Of a stretch of DNA of 64,000 nucleotides, positions 8,356 through 17,887 are shown piece after piece (the first letter of the stretch is position 1; each line of letters begins with the position of its first letter). Origin of the DNA: Undibacterium sp. 5I1 (lineage in GTDB: Bacteria; Pseudomonadota; Gammaproteobacteria; Burkholderiales; Burkholderiaceae_D). Under the pieces are notes generated by a model. The model was not told the DNA's origin and searched no databases. It worked only from the letters and a program-made list of their open reading frames with translations. Both the position numbers and the translations under genes were made by a program. The stretch spans positions 4,526,001 to 4,590,000 of the forward strand of contig NZ_JAVIWI010000001.1 in assembly GCF_034314085.1 (NCBI RefSeq), read 5' to 3'.

Positions 8356-9249
8356 TTAACGTAAAGCGCCCTCTACTGACGGGTACTCATTCCAATGCAA
8401 TTTCTGCCGCAAGGTGTCGTAATAGTTCCAGCCCTTTGGATGTAAAAAGGTGACCGTATGAGCGGATCGCTGGATCACGATTCGATCTTTGTAGATTAGG
8501 CTGGCGAAGGATTGCATATCAAAATTGACGCTGATATCTCGGCCTGCGACGATTTCAATTACGATCTCACTGGAGTCCGGCAACACTATCGGGCGATTGG
8601 ACAGGGCATGCGGCGCAATTGGCACCATCACAATGCCGCTCAGGCTAGGATGCAATAAGGGGCCACCGGCCGAGAGCGCATACGCCGTTGAGCCAGTCGG
8701 AGTAGAAACGATTAGACCGTCCGAGCGCTGGTTGTACATAAAATGCTGATCGACATCGACCCGCAATTCCACCATGCCAGACCCGGTGCCACGCGATACC
8801 ACAACATCATTAAATGCCATTCCGCTAAAAATCTGCTCGCCGTCACGGATCACAATACCTTGCAACAAACTGCGTTTTTCGGATTCATAATTACCTTCCA
8901 GCATTTCTGTAATGACGGGCAGCATGCGGTCCAGCGGGATATCGGTAATAAAACCAAGCCGCCCCTGATTGATACCGATTAGCGGCACATTGTAGGGGGC
9001 AAGCTGGCGGGCGATCCCTAACATTGTGCCATCGCCACCGAGGACAATCGCGGCGTCAGCGTTTTTCCCGATATCAGGTACCGACAGCACGCTAAATCCT
9101 TCTACTGAGATATTTTGTGCAGTCTCTTCGTCGAATACGACAGTGTGACCGGCCTGGCCTAAAAAATCGGCTAGCTCAGTCAAGGATTCGATAATGCCTG
9201 CGGCGTTATATTTGCCTATCAGTGCGATGGTTTTAGACGAAGAGGTCAT
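8356..9249 (-). CDS. nadK: NAD(+) kinase
   Basis: ATP-dependent NAD kinase that makes NADP. The conserved [11 protein letters not shown] motif, the GRLGFITDI segment, NDVVVSRG and [15 protein letters not shown] are all present. The longest frame starts at ATG 9303 (315 residues). I prefer the ATG at 9249 (297 residues), because family members begin right before the IALIGKY strand and the extra 18 residues look like upstream sequence. Neither start has a clear ribosome site. It precedes recN on the same strand. hrcA, often divergent from nadK in related genomes, is 11 kb away here. Confidence 0.95.
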   Translation of the reverse strand: MTSSSKTIALIGKYNAAGIIESLTELADFLGQAGHTVVFDEETAQNISVEGFSVLSVPDIGKNADAAIVLGGDGTMLGIARQLAPYNVPLIGINQGRLGFITDIPLDRMLPVITEMLEGNYESEKRSLLQGIVIRDGEQIFSGMAFNDVVVSRGTGSGMVELRVDVDQHFMYNQRSDGLIVSTPTGSTAYALSAGGPLLHPSLSGIVMVPIAPHALSNRPIVLPDSSEIVIEIVAGRDISVNFDMQSFASLIYKDRIVIQRSAHTVTFLHPKGWNYYDTLRQKLHWNEYPSVEGALR

Positions 9250-9525
9250 AAAGGTTGGTAATGTGAGCACGGATGACGGACTGAAAACCTGTAAAAACCC
9301 CATAATCGAGCGCCCCGCGTTGTAGGTGTTGCAAAGCCTTAAAGCCTCGCAATACCGACGTATTGCTTTGTTTTGTGCCTAGCGCGGCATCTCGATTAAA
9401 GGATTTTAGAAGTTTCCGATTGACTCAGATTAGACCATAATTGCGTTTGATTTGGATATTCCAAATAGCGACAAGCCTCTGCAATTCGCTGTAAGTGGGC
9501 GAAATTCCCAAAAAATAGATGAGAA

Positions 9526-10233
9526 GTGACGATGAGTAGTCCTAAGATTCAGGCAGTGCTGTTCGATTTAGACGATACCTTGTGGCCCGTCGCACCAGTG
9601 ATTCAATATGCCGAGGCGAGCTTATACCAGTGGATGATGTTTAATACGCCAGAAGTAGCACAACATTATTCGATCGACCGCATGCGCAGTTATCGCGAAA
9701 AGCTGGTCAAAACCAATCCGCGCTTCCAATATGATTTGTGGTCGCTGCGCCACGCATTGTTATCGAAATTGTTCCAGGAATTTAAAGTTGATGTGGTAAA
9801 GGCTGATGAAGCTATGGCGGTCTTTGCCGATGCCCGTAACAAAGTCAGTCTCTATGATGACGTAGTACCGGGTTTACAGGCGTTGAGCAAGCGCGTCAAA
9901 CTGGGTTCCATTTCAAATGGCTTTGCCGATTTGCATGTTATTGGTCTGGCGCCTCATTTCCATGTTTCACTCGCAGCCCACAAATTTGGCTGCGCCAAGC
10001 CCGATCCAAGAATCTTTAGTGCTGCATGCAATGCCTTAGATTTGTCACCAGAACAGGTGATGTATGTCGGCGATGACTTACTCTTAGATGTAGAGGGCGC
10101 GCAACGCGCCGGTATGCAAGGCGTCTGGATGAACCGCCACCAAGTCGCACAAGACAAGCCACATCATGCACATATTAAGCCAGATGCCGTGGTAGCGAGT
10201 GTGCATGATGTGCTAGCGATGTTTTTGGCTTGA
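9526..10233 (+). CDS. HAD-superfamily phosphatase
   Basis: A 235-residue haloacid dehalogenase-like hydrolase. The nucleophile motif DLDDT is at the N-terminus, SNG is motif II, KPDPRIF carries the motif III Lys, and GDDLLLDVEGAQRAGM is motif IV. A helical cap lies at ~20-100. This pattern fits small-metabolite or nucleotide phosphatases of the YjjG/phosphoglycolate type, but the substrate cannot be read from sequence. GTG 9526 is the first start. The ATG at 9532, with GAGAAG five bases upstream, is equally possible. It is convergent with the S9 peptidase gene. Between them, CTCGATCT (10316-10323) and AGATCGAG (10356-10363) form a loose hairpin. Confidence 0.9.
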   Translation: MTMSSPKIQAVLFDLDDTLWPVAPVIQYAEASLYQWMMFNTPEVAQHYSIDRMRSYREKLVKTNPRFQYDLWSLRHALLSKLFQEFKVDVVKADEAMAVFADARNKVSLYDDVVPGLQALSKRVKLGSISNGFADLHVIGLAPHFHVSLAAHKFGCAKPDPRIFSAACNALDLSPEQVMYVGDDLLLDVEGAQRAGMQGVWMNRHQVAQDKPHHAHIKPDAVVASVHDVLAMFLA

Positions 10234-10379
10234 GCGTATTGACTCGATGTTTGAATCAAAATGCTGCGAATCTAAAAAAACTTAACCACTGTATTTTGAT
10301 AGTTGAGTAGTTAGACTCGATCTGATAGTCGCCGATATAAAGGTAATCAGTGATTAGATCGAGCGCTCATTCACCTATA

Positions 10380-12392
10380 TTATTTACCAATATTGGCGTC
10401 TAAAAAGTGGTCTACTTTGTTCCAAAAATCTAATCGGTTTTTGACCAATCCCCAGCCATGACCTTCCTCAACATATTCAATCCACTCAACTGATGAGTTT
10501 GTCTTGCGGACGGCAGCTAAGAAGTCTTTCCCATGAGCGATAGGAACACGTCTGTCTGATCCACCATAAGCAAGTAGCAGCGGTTGCCGAATACGATCTG
10601 CTATTTCAACTGGTGAAGTTTCTTTTAGTTGGGCTGCGTCTTTTACTTTGTCGCCAATTAATACAGGCATTCCGTAGTTTTGCCATTGAGCGTCGGCATC
10701 GCTATTCCAGTTTGACTGGTACATTAAGTTTAAATCCGTTACACCAACCCAATTCACGCCACAACGAAATAATTCTGGATTTTTTGCTAGTCCCATTAGT
10801 ACCGCATATCCGCCATAACTAGCCCCAGCGATACAGATACGTTTCGGATCGGCGATTCCTTGTTGTATCGCCCATTTTGTACCATCGGCGATATCATCTT
10901 GCATAGCAAGGCCCCATTGTTTCCAGCCTGCTCTGAAATGTTTATATCCGTAACCGGTGCTACCACGGAATTCTGGCTGCAATACCGCATAGCCTTTAGA
11001 CGCTAAAAACTGTACTTCCGGATCCCAGCCCCAGTTTACTCCGCGAACAAACGGACCGCCATGCACTAAAACCACCATGGGTAAATTTTTATTGGCTTTG
11101 CCTTGAGGCAATGTTAAATAAGCCGGAATTTCTAATCCATCTCTTGCTTTGTATCGCACCATATCTTGTGCTGCCATTTTCTTTGATTCTATGTCGGGAT
11201 GTTTTCCTCCAATTAAATCTAACTTCTTAGTTGTTATATCGTAAATTAAAAATGTTGCTGGCTGCACATCTGAGTAGGAGCGTATTAGAACATTCTGACT
11301 CACTCCATTCCTTGAGATGGATAAGTCGTTGATGGTATTTGGTAATAAAGTATCGATCGACGTTTGAATTTTTTTCATTTCTTCATCAAACCAGATCGTT
11401 GATGAAGCATCATTTTCGTAACGAACGCCCAACAATTTTTTCTTGGAGAAATCAAAAATCATTGAACCGTCAAAATCGTAACCAGTAATTGAAACCAGTG
11501 GGTTAGGATCAATAGCATTCTTCTCTAAATCAAAACGGTATAAAGCACTTGTATCGTGACCGTTTCGAGCGGTTACATATAATGATCCGTCCGGGCCGAA
11601 AGAAAATGGCGTGAAACTTCCTTCTTTGAAGGTATTGAATTGAGATAATTGACGCCATTTTTCTGTTTTGGGATCGAGATAGTAAATGGTGCTGACACCC
11701 TCGTTTGTAGTTATATTGATGCGCGGAGTACCAAATTGATCAATCAACCATTCTTTGCTATCCCCAGGTCTTGTTATGCGTTCAACGGCTCCGGTTGTTG
11801 TGTCTAGTCGTATTAGCGACAATGCTTTTAAATCATAAACAGCATCCCAAACCGGATGCACGACAAATACACTATTTGATCCCTTACTAAAATCGACGGA
11901 ATAAAAATAATTGTCTGCGCGCAAAATGCGGCTTTTAATGATGGTTCCAGTAGTAAATTCTTCTCCCCAAACACGATCAACTAAGGTTCTTGCCCCTGAT
12001 CCATCACGGTTTATCGCATACAGACCTGGGAAAAATCGATTATCACCGATGCCTACATTCTTATCCTTCGTACTAAATACCAACCTGTCATCATTTACCC
12101 AATGAAATTCGTCGATATCTGCATTGCTGAAGCCACTAATAATTTTGGACGATTTTGTTGCTAGATCTACGACCGCCAATTGCATACGTCCACTTTTTGT
12201 TGCAACTAATACCCCCAGATATTTTCCGTCTGGCGATAGGGCGGCTTTATCTAATTTTGGATTTTCAAAAAAAATGTCAACAGAGGTTTGTTCTGCGCTA
12301 GCTCGTGAATTTGATGCTGTTGAAAATAAAATGACACCAATTATCGCAATAGTAAAAATTAATTTACTCCGGCCAATGAAATTACTAATCAT
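10380..12392 (-). CDS. Exported prolyl-oligopeptidase-family (S9) serine peptidase
   Basis: 670 residues. An N-terminal signal peptide (hydrophobic ~12-28, cleavage near SRASA) precedes a beta-propeller-like domain with SPDGKYL, WVNDDRLVF and similar blade motifs, then an alpha/beta hydrolase domain from ~410. The catalytic triad is readable: Ser525 in GASYGGY, Asp613 in GGSDRRVP and His645 in EEGHGW. It resembles S9C acylaminoacyl/dipeptidyl peptidases of the periplasm. It stands alone between the HAD gene and the copper operon and is AT-rich compared with its neighbours. It is the only proline-type peptidase near the borosin cluster, but there is no operon link. Confidence 0.93.
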   Translation of the reverse strand: MISNFIGRSKLIFTIAIIGVILFSTASNSRASAEQTSVDIFFENPKLDKAALSPDGKYLGVLVATKSGRMQLAVVDLATKSSKIISGFSNADIDEFHWVNDDRLVFSTKDKNVGIGDNRFFPGLYAINRDGSGARTLVDRVWGEEFTTGTIIKSRILRADNYFYSVDFSKGSNSVFVVHPVWDAVYDLKALSLIRLDTTTGAVERITRPGDSKEWLIDQFGTPRINITTNEGVSTIYYLDPKTEKWRQLSQFNTFKEGSFTPFSFGPDGSLYVTARNGHDTSALYRFDLEKNAIDPNPLVSITGYDFDGSMIFDFSKKKLLGVRYENDASSTIWFDEEMKKIQTSIDTLLPNTINDLSISRNGVSQNVLIRSYSDVQPATFLIYDITTKKLDLIGGKHPDIESKKMAAQDMVRYKARDGLEIPAYLTLPQGKANKNLPMVVLVHGGPFVRGVNWGWDPEVQFLASKGYAVLQPEFRGSTGYGYKHFRAGWKQWGLAMQDDIADGTKWAIQQGIADPKRICIAGASYGGYAVLMGLAKNPELFRCGVNWVGVTDLNLMYQSNWNSDADAQWQNYGMPVLIGDKVKDAAQLKETSPVEIADRIRQPLLLAYGGSDRRVPIAHGKDFLAAVRKTNSSVEWIEYVEEGHGWGLVKNRLDFWNKVDHFLDANIGK

Positions 12393-12571
12393 AAATTTTG
12401 ATTTGATTTTTTGAAAAAGAAATCAATCATAGCCGAGGATAAATAATGTTTTTATGTAAAGTTAATTTATTTTCACAATACTGCAAATTAAGACCAATAG
12501 TGTCGTTAATCAGTAACGAAATATATTGGAATTTGGCGCTATTAATCAAGCTACTAACTTAGCTATCCGCA

Positions 12572-13573
12572 TTAACTAGCCGATGGTGGCGAAGTCGAAC
12601 TGAGTATCGCCGCAACAAAAATGACGATCAACAAAATGATCGCTTCTGCTTGCAGTATTAAAGTAAACCGCCGCTCTGTCGGATGTTGCTTAGATTTTTC
12701 TAATGCCTGCAGTAAATCAGGCATCACATAAAAACGGTTATATCCGCCTAGTGCTGCGGCACCAATTACCAGTGCAATTTTAAGTAGCAGAGTAATGCCG
12801 TACGCACTGTCTGTGATTGCGCTGACACTGTTGACGTCACCTAGCCCTCGCCATACGTTTAGGCCACCGGTTATAAAAATGCCGACTAACCCCCAGCTAG
12901 CAGAGTGCGACAGTGCAGTGACATAACTAACGCAATCGCGTCGGTGATCTTGCAGCGAGCCTACCGGTTTGGCGAGCACGCTCAATCCCGCGATCAGTAC
13001 TTCTCCAACCCATAAGCTGACCAGTAGCAGATGCACCCAATCGATCATCACTGACCAGGTGAAATCACCGGATATCACCGCATGACTAACGACACTGCGG
13101 CTGTAAGCAAATACTCCGATGCAGATTGCGAGGATGATTTTTTGAGTCCGTAAATACTGATGAGATGTCGTTCGTTTCGATAGGAATATATTGATAAAAA
13201 CGACCATGACCAAGGCGGAAGCGCCGACCAAATAAGCGTATCCAAAATGGGTACTGGTTGCCAGTGCGATGCCGGCATCCCATGACGCTAGTAGCGGCAG
13301 TTCAGCCATAACCGCAGCTTCTATCCACAGTGCGCCGGTACTGGCGAGTAGTGTGATGATTGTCGAGATTGTCAGGATGCGCTTCAAGCGTGACGCAGCA
13401 GTAAGTGCCCAGGATGATGGTTGCCTTGTTAATCCCGCAAGGCTCTTCCGGTTGCCTCCCCAGCTAAGCCCAGAGCTAAGCCAGACTTGTGACGCCAGCG
13501 CGCCAAGCATAATCGCAAATGCCAGATTTAACGCCCAGGTAGCCAGATGCTGTATCACTCCTATTTCTGCCAC
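12572..13573 (-). CDS. copD: Copper resistance protein CopD
   Basis: A 333-residue polytopic membrane protein with about eight hydrophobic helices and a CopD-domain profile (HLATWALNLAFAIMLGA at the start, then DWVHLLLVSLWVGEVLIAG in the middle). CopD is thought to move copper across the inner membrane in cooperation with periplasmic CopC. The start is GTG at 13573, immediately after the copC TAA with no gap, so translation is almost certainly coupled. It is the last gene of the copper operon, and 12393-12571 holds no recognisable feature. Confidence 0.9.
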   Translation of the reverse strand: MAEIGVIQHLATWALNLAFAIMLGALASQVWLSSGLSWGGNRKSLAGLTRQPSSWALTAASRLKRILTISTIITLLASTGALWIEAAVMAELPLLASWDAGIALATSTHFGYAYLVGASALVMVVFINIFLSKRTTSHQYLRTQKIILAICIGVFAYSRSVVSHAVISGDFTWSVMIDWVHLLLVSLWVGEVLIAGLSVLAKPVGSLQDHRRDCVSYVTALSHSASWGLVGIFITGGLNVWRGLGDVNSVSAITDSAYGITLLLKIALVIGAAALGGYNRFYVMPDLLQALEKSKQHPTERRFTLILQAEAIILLIVIFVAAILSSTSPPSAS

Positions 13574-13948
13574 TTACTTCACCTTAAAGCTAAATGTGCC
13601 TTTGGTTTTATGACCGTCTTGCGTCATGACTGTCCATTGCACCTGATAGTCTCCTGCGGACAAGTTGGGTACAGCAACCGAGATGATTTTAGGATTGGTT
13701 TTATCAACGATACTTTTGTCTAAAGCCAGCGCGTTTTTTTTGGCATCTAGCAATTGTATTTTGCTGAATGTCTCTTCCAGATTTTCATTAAACTGGATAC
13801 GGATTTCTTTTGGTGACTGATCTAGCACCTCGGCCGCTTTCGGTGATGACGATTCCAGTTTGCCATGCGCATGCGCGTGCAGCGAGGTAAGTCCTGCCAA
13901 CAATAAAAAGCTTGTGGCTACTAATTTTTTGATGTTTCTTGAGTTCAT
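13574..13948 (-). CDS. copC: Periplasmic copper-binding protein CopC
   Basis: 124 residues from ATG 13948. A signal peptide ends at HAHA, leaving the expected mature N-terminal His for copper(II) binding (HGKLESSSP). The CopC beta-barrel follows with SPKAAEVLDQSP, IRIQFNE and the C-terminal DGHKTKGTFSFKVK, which supplies further His/Asp ligands. The open frame runs 107 residues further upstream, but that extension overlaps the multicopper oxidase gene and has no homology-like features, so it was removed. The pair copC-copD handles copper entry or sequestration. Confidence 0.94.
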   Translation of the reverse strand: MNSRNIKKLVATSFLLLAGLTSLHAHAHGKLESSSPKAAEVLDQSPKEIRIQFNENLEETFSKIQLLDAKKNALALDKSIVDKTNPKIISVAVPNLSAGDYQVQWTVMTQDGHKTKGTFSFKVK

Positions 13949-14018
13949 ATTGAGTCCTGATGACGGATGATTAAGGATAACTAAATAGGGACAACTAAGT
14001 GAGGACAACCAAGATACC

Positions 14019-15458
14019 TTAAGGATGATGCATATGTCCCTCGGGCTTACGGATTTGTACTTCAATCTCTTTTTCAGGCTTGATGTTTTCTGGCGCCGCT
14101 TGAGTCCCTTCCGGTGAAAGACGTTTTGCCTCAGGCAGCGCGCCCACCCATTCAAATGCGACCGTACCTTTGGGATGCTGATACCAGCCCGGATCTTTAT
14201 AGTCGCCCGCAGCTTGATTTTTACGTACTTTGACGACGCTAAACATACCACCCATATCGACAGAACCAAATGGGCCGTCGCCCGTCATCATCGGTGCGGT
14301 GTTATCCGGTAGTGGCATTTGCATCTGGGCCATATCCGCCATACCACTGTCGCCCATTGCCATGTATGCAGGCACTAAATCGGTAATTTCCTTTGCGACT
14401 TTGGCGTGATCAACGCCGATCATGGTCGGTACGGTGTGCCCCATGGCATTCATGGTGTGATGCGATTTGTGGCAATGAAATGCCCAGTCACCTTCTTCAT
14501 TGGCGACAAATTCGATCTGACGCATTTGTCCTACCGCGATATCGGTAGTGACTTCTGGCCAGCGTGCGGTTTTCGGGATCGCCCCGCCGTCGGTACCGGT
14601 GACCTGGAACTCATGTCCGTGGATATGAATCGGATGGTTCGTCATCGTCAGATTGCCGATGCGTATTCTTACCTTGTCATTTTTGCGCACGACCAAGGGA
14701 TCAATGCCGGGGAAAATCCGGCTATTCCAGCTCCATAAATTAAAATCCAGCATCGTCATAATCTTAGGCGTATAAGCCCCGGGATCGATGTCGTAAGCAT
14801 TCAACAGAAATACAAAATCACGATCAACCTCATCGATTAGAGGATGTTTCGTTTTAGGATGGGTAATCCAAAATCCCATCATGCCCATCGCCATTTGCAC
14901 CATTTCGTCGGCATGCGGGTGATACATAAAGGTGCCGGGACGACGTGCCACAAACTCATAGACAAAGGTTTTTCCGGGCTGAATTGACGGCTGGGTCAGA
15001 CCAGATACACCATCCATCCCATTGGGCAGGCGTTGCCCATGCCAATGTACGCTGGTATGTTCTGGCAAACGATTTGTCACAAAAATCCTTACCCGGTCGC
15101 CTTCAACGACTTCGATCGTCGGGCCCGGCGATTGACCGTTATAACCCCATAGATGTGCTTTAAAGCCGGGTGCCATTTCACGTACGACTGGCTCTGCGAC
15201 CAGATGGAATTCTTTGATGCCATTATTCATCCGCCAAGGCAGCGTCCATCCATTGAGTGTCACCACCGGGTTGTAAGGTCTGCCCGTAGTCGGGTGTAGT
15301 GGCGGCATGGTATCCGGTGTGATTTGTGTGGCTGGTTCGGGCAATGCGGCCATGGCCACTTTGCTCACAGAAGCGCCGGTAACTGCGGCGGCGATGGTGC
15401 CTGCCACAGCGCCAGCCATCGTACCCATACCACTTAAAAAATGTCGACGATTGGTCAT
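14019..15458 (-). CDS. Multicopper oxidase (CopA/laccase-like)
   Basis: A 479-residue periplasmic copper oxidase. The N-terminus carries an RR followed by a long hydrophobic Ala/Gly stretch, compatible with Tat export of a folded copper protein. Trinuclear-site motifs HWHG (138-141) and HPH (180-182) come first. The C-terminal set HPIHIHGH (275-282) and HCHKSHH (328-334), with Met339, supplies type 1, 2 and 3 ligands. Only two cupredoxin-like domains are apparent. The Met-rich tail (~355-385, MAQMQMPLP and similar) suggests extra Cu(I) binding. Expected role: oxidation of Cu(I) in the periplasm. AAGGAATT is a good ribosome site. It is next to a TolC-like gene (9-bp gap) and copC (70-bp gap). 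Confidence 0.93.
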   Translation of the reverse strand: MTNRRHFLSGMGTMAGAVAGTIAAAVTGASVSKVAMAALPEPATQITPDTMPPLHPTTGRPYNPVVTLNGWTLPWRMNNGIKEFHLVAEPVVREMAPGFKAHLWGYNGQSPGPTIEVVEGDRVRIFVTNRLPEHTSVHWHGQRLPNGMDGVSGLTQPSIQPGKTFVYEFVARRPGTFMYHPHADEMVQMAMGMMGFWITHPKTKHPLIDEVDRDFVFLLNAYDIDPGAYTPKIMTMLDFNLWSWNSRIFPGIDPLVVRKNDKVRIRIGNLTMTNHPIHIHGHEFQVTGTDGGAIPKTARWPEVTTDIAVGQMRQIEFVANEEGDWAFHCHKSHHTMNAMGHTVPTMIGVDHAKVAKEITDLVPAYMAMGDSGMADMAQMQMPLPDNTAPMMTGDGPFGSVDMGGMFSVVKVRKNQAAGDYKDPGWYQHPKGTVAFEWVGALPEAKRLSPEGTQAAPENIKPEKEIEVQIRKPEGHMHHP

Positions 15459-15467
15459 AATAATTCC

Positions 15468-16976
15468 TTAGTGTTCTGCGGCAGAACCGGAGACAGAGAT
15501 CACTGTGGATTGTGATGAAATCATGCTGGGCTTGCCAGTCATGCTCATCTCCAGATCCGCTTGTGCTAGCCAAAAATCTTTGAGCGCATCGATCGCGCTA
15601 TTGACGCTGGTAATTTGTGAGCGCGCATCGGCCAGCAGATCAAATACGCTGATAAACATGCCGTTATAGCGGAGTTGATTCTCTTGTGAAATACGTTTTT
15701 TTAAGGGAACGACCTCATCCCGATAATGCCTGGCGATGTCATAACTGGCGCGATAGTTAGCATAGGCTTCCCTGATTTCAGAGCGGGCTTCCAAAGCAGT
15801 CTGGTTGGCTTGATTGACTGCCTGCATGTAGAGCGCCTCCGCTTTGGCAGTGCGTGCCGTGCCCCAGTCAAATAGTGGTAACTCTAGGCGTACTTCATAA
15901 CCATGTTGCGTCGCTTGTTGGTTGGAGGTATTTCGTACGCCACCGAGCTCCAGTACGTTGATAAAGCGGGTAACTTTGTTCAAGCCCAAACTCTCTGCTA
16001 ACTGCTGCGTATTCAGCTTAGCTGCCTGCACATCCAGTCGTTGGACAACGAGCTTGTTTATCACCGTTGCTTCTTCATCCGATTCAGTCTTAACATCAGT
16101 CAGAGTCAAAACATCGGGAAGATCAGGTAAGCGCTCAGGTAGTTTGAAACTCGTTACGCCAGTATTTTCCTCACTGAATTGATCTATTCCAAGCAAGCGA
16201 ATCAAACGCTCGCGACTGCGGATACGGGCTTGATCCGCACGCGCCAAATTGAGCGCTGCGTCGGAATAAAAGCTGAGTTCACGCGCCTCTTGCAGGGAAT
16301 TAAAGTTGCCCGCTGCTTTCATGCGCTTGGCCAGTTCTGCGCCGGCTTCGGCAGATCTTTTGACTTGTTGAAGATAGCGTACCGACTCTTCTGCTGCCAC
16401 TGCGATGAAGTAGGCTTTACGGGTTTCTGCCGCCATGATCAGCATCTCCATCATGACCTGACGCTGGGTTTGCTCAAAGCGATGACGCTCCATTTTGCTA
16501 GTGAGTGGCATCGCAATCAAGCGGGCAATATTGAAGCTGATGCCCCGATCAAATTCAACTTCATCACCGCGTCGCAAGCGGCTAAAGCTGAAACCAGGAT
16601 TGCTCATGCGACCTGCCTGTACCAGATCAGATTCAGCAATGCCCAACGTATCAAATGAGGCCTGCAAGCCTTTGTTATTCAGCAGCGCGAGTTGCACCGC
16701 CGCGTCAACCGTTAATGCTTGAGCGAGTAATTCTTTATTGCGGTCGTTGACTTGCTGCCGGTCTACATCACTTTTAATCCACTGCACGTTTTTATGCAGT
16801 TTGTCGGTAGCTGTTTGTTGTACAACGGCGAAGCCACCGTCCTGGCTAAATGAGGCGCAGGCAGAGAGCGTGATGCACGCCGTAAATGCCGAGCAGCGTT
16901 TTATGTAGCCGCGCGATCGCTTTGGTAATAGATAAATAATGTCCCAATATGCATAGGACGATTTCAGGTAATTCAT
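15468..16976 (-). CDS. TolC-family outer-membrane efflux lipoprotein
   Basis: A 502-residue outer-membrane factor with two long helical repeats (~60-270 and ~285-480) typical of TolC/CusC channels. The lipobox-like TLSAC places the lipid-modified Cys at residue ~40, which is unusually far from the ATG at 16976. No good alternative start was seen in between, so the true start is uncertain. Sited between the DUF2946 gene and the multicopper oxidase, it should serve copper export. However, no RND pump or periplasmic adaptor is encoded in this operon. 16977-17151 holds nothing recognisable. Confidence 0.88.
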   Translation of the reverse strand: MNYLKSSYAYWDIIYLLPKRSRGYIKRCSAFTACITLSACASFSQDGGFAVVQQTATDKLHKNVQWIKSDVDRQQVNDRNKELLAQALTVDAAVQLALLNNKGLQASFDTLGIAESDLVQAGRMSNPGFSFSRLRRGDEVEFDRGISFNIARLIAMPLTSKMERHRFEQTQRQVMMEMLIMAAETRKAYFIAVAAEESVRYLQQVKRSAEAGAELAKRMKAAGNFNSLQEARELSFYSDAALNLARADQARIRSRERLIRLLGIDQFSEENTGVTSFKLPERLPDLPDVLTLTDVKTESDEEATVINKLVVQRLDVQAAKLNTQQLAESLGLNKVTRFINVLELGGVRNTSNQQATQHGYEVRLELPLFDWGTARTAKAEALYMQAVNQANQTALEARSEIREAYANYRASYDIARHYRDEVVPLKKRISQENQLRYNGMFISVFDLLADARSQITSVNSAIDALKDFWLAQADLEMSMTGKPSMISSQSTVISVSGSAAEH

Positions 16977-17151
16977 GCGATACCTCTTGGTTAGTCATCC
17001 AGCGAATGGTAGAAATTCCCATTGATGGAGACAGAAAAAAGTAGATTAACTATGGCTTATTTAACTATGGCTTATAGTTTTGGGCTTACAGCATGCGAGT
17101 GCTGACACTGTATGACCGCAATGACAAATTGCGGACGCGACAAGACACTGC

Positions 17152-17607
17152 TTAAGCGAAAAATCGAGGAGGGCGCTCTGGACCGTTGGTAATAAATCCA
17201 ACGTGGGAGATGGTTTGAAAAGCGATACGTTCAGATGCGGCTGCATTGACTTGCGGTTTGATCGCATCACTCAGAATCACAGCACCGACACAGCAAGCGG
17301 CGCAGGCACTACATTTATGTTTGACCGATAGATTGGTATCGCCACTGTGGTGGCTATGGCTATTGTTGCTGGCTGTATTACTCACAGTATTACTTAATGC
17401 ATTGTTCACCTGATCGCTTAGCATATCGTGATGCATTTCATCATGCATAACTTGCTGATCTGATGGACTTGCGTGTTGTTGCATTGGGTGTGATGGGTTC
17501 ATATGATGCTGACTGCCGCACATCAGCATAGACGCCGCCGCCAAACCTTGCAGCGGGATCGCAATCATCAATATCCATAATAAGAATAGTCTGACGGGCT
17601 TTTTCAT
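17152..17607 (-). CDS. DUF2946-like His/Cys-rich small exported protein
   Basis: 151 residues from the ATG at 17607. A basic-hydrophobic N-terminal helix (KKPVRLFLLWILM) is followed by a His/Met-rich stretch (QHHMNPSHPMQQH and HDEMHHDM), then a CSACAACC cluster and a short C-terminal part ending PERPPRFF. This layout matches the DUF2946 family found beside copper genes, and copper binding is inferred from the ligands. In-frame ATG codons at 17646 and 17703 would lengthen the N-terminus. I chose 17607 because the signal helix begins there, but no ribosome site decides it. It is the first gene of the copper operon. Confidence 0.78.
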   Translation of the reverse strand: MKKPVRLFLLWILMIAIPLQGLAAASMLMCGSQHHMNPSHPMQQHASPSDQQVMHDEMHHDMLSDQVNNALSNTVSNTASNNSHSHHSGDTNLSVKHKCSACAACCVGAVILSDAIKPQVNAAASERIAFQTISHVGFITNGPERPPRFFA

Positions 17608-17722
17608 ATGGCGACGATTATAGCGGGAAAATACGCTAGCGGACATCGCGCCAGTGTTGATGCGATTCCATTTGGTTTCTGTTTTGATCTCAGTCCGCTG
17701 CACAATTGCCTATGGGTTATTA

Positions 17723-17805
17723 ATATACTGTCATATGTATATATAGAGTGTCCATATAAAGTCTGGACGATAAGAGATATTTTATAAAAAATAGGGGGAG
17801 TATAT
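17723..17805 (-). repeat. Family A palindromic intergenic repeat, copy A2
   Basis: Core GTCCA-N9-TGGAC at 17750-17768, with left arm ATACTG and right arm GGGGGAGTATAT. Its orientation is opposite to A1. It occupies the gap between arsH and the copper operon, about where the copper-operon promoter should lie. Confidence 0.75.
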
Positions 17806-17887
17806 TTTTTTACGTAAGAATGTAGTGCTGGATGATTTTGCCGTATGTCGGTTAATTCAGATGGACGTCACGTTTTCTAATCGGTCT

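Noticed and set aside
9304..9525. TTGACT (9420) with CATAAT (9436) as a promoter
   Set aside because: The spacing of 10 bp is far too short for sigma-70.
13949..14269. N-terminal 107-residue extension of copC
   Set aside because: It overlaps the multicopper oxidase gene in another frame and lacks a signal or family motif; the CopC signal peptide starts at 13948.
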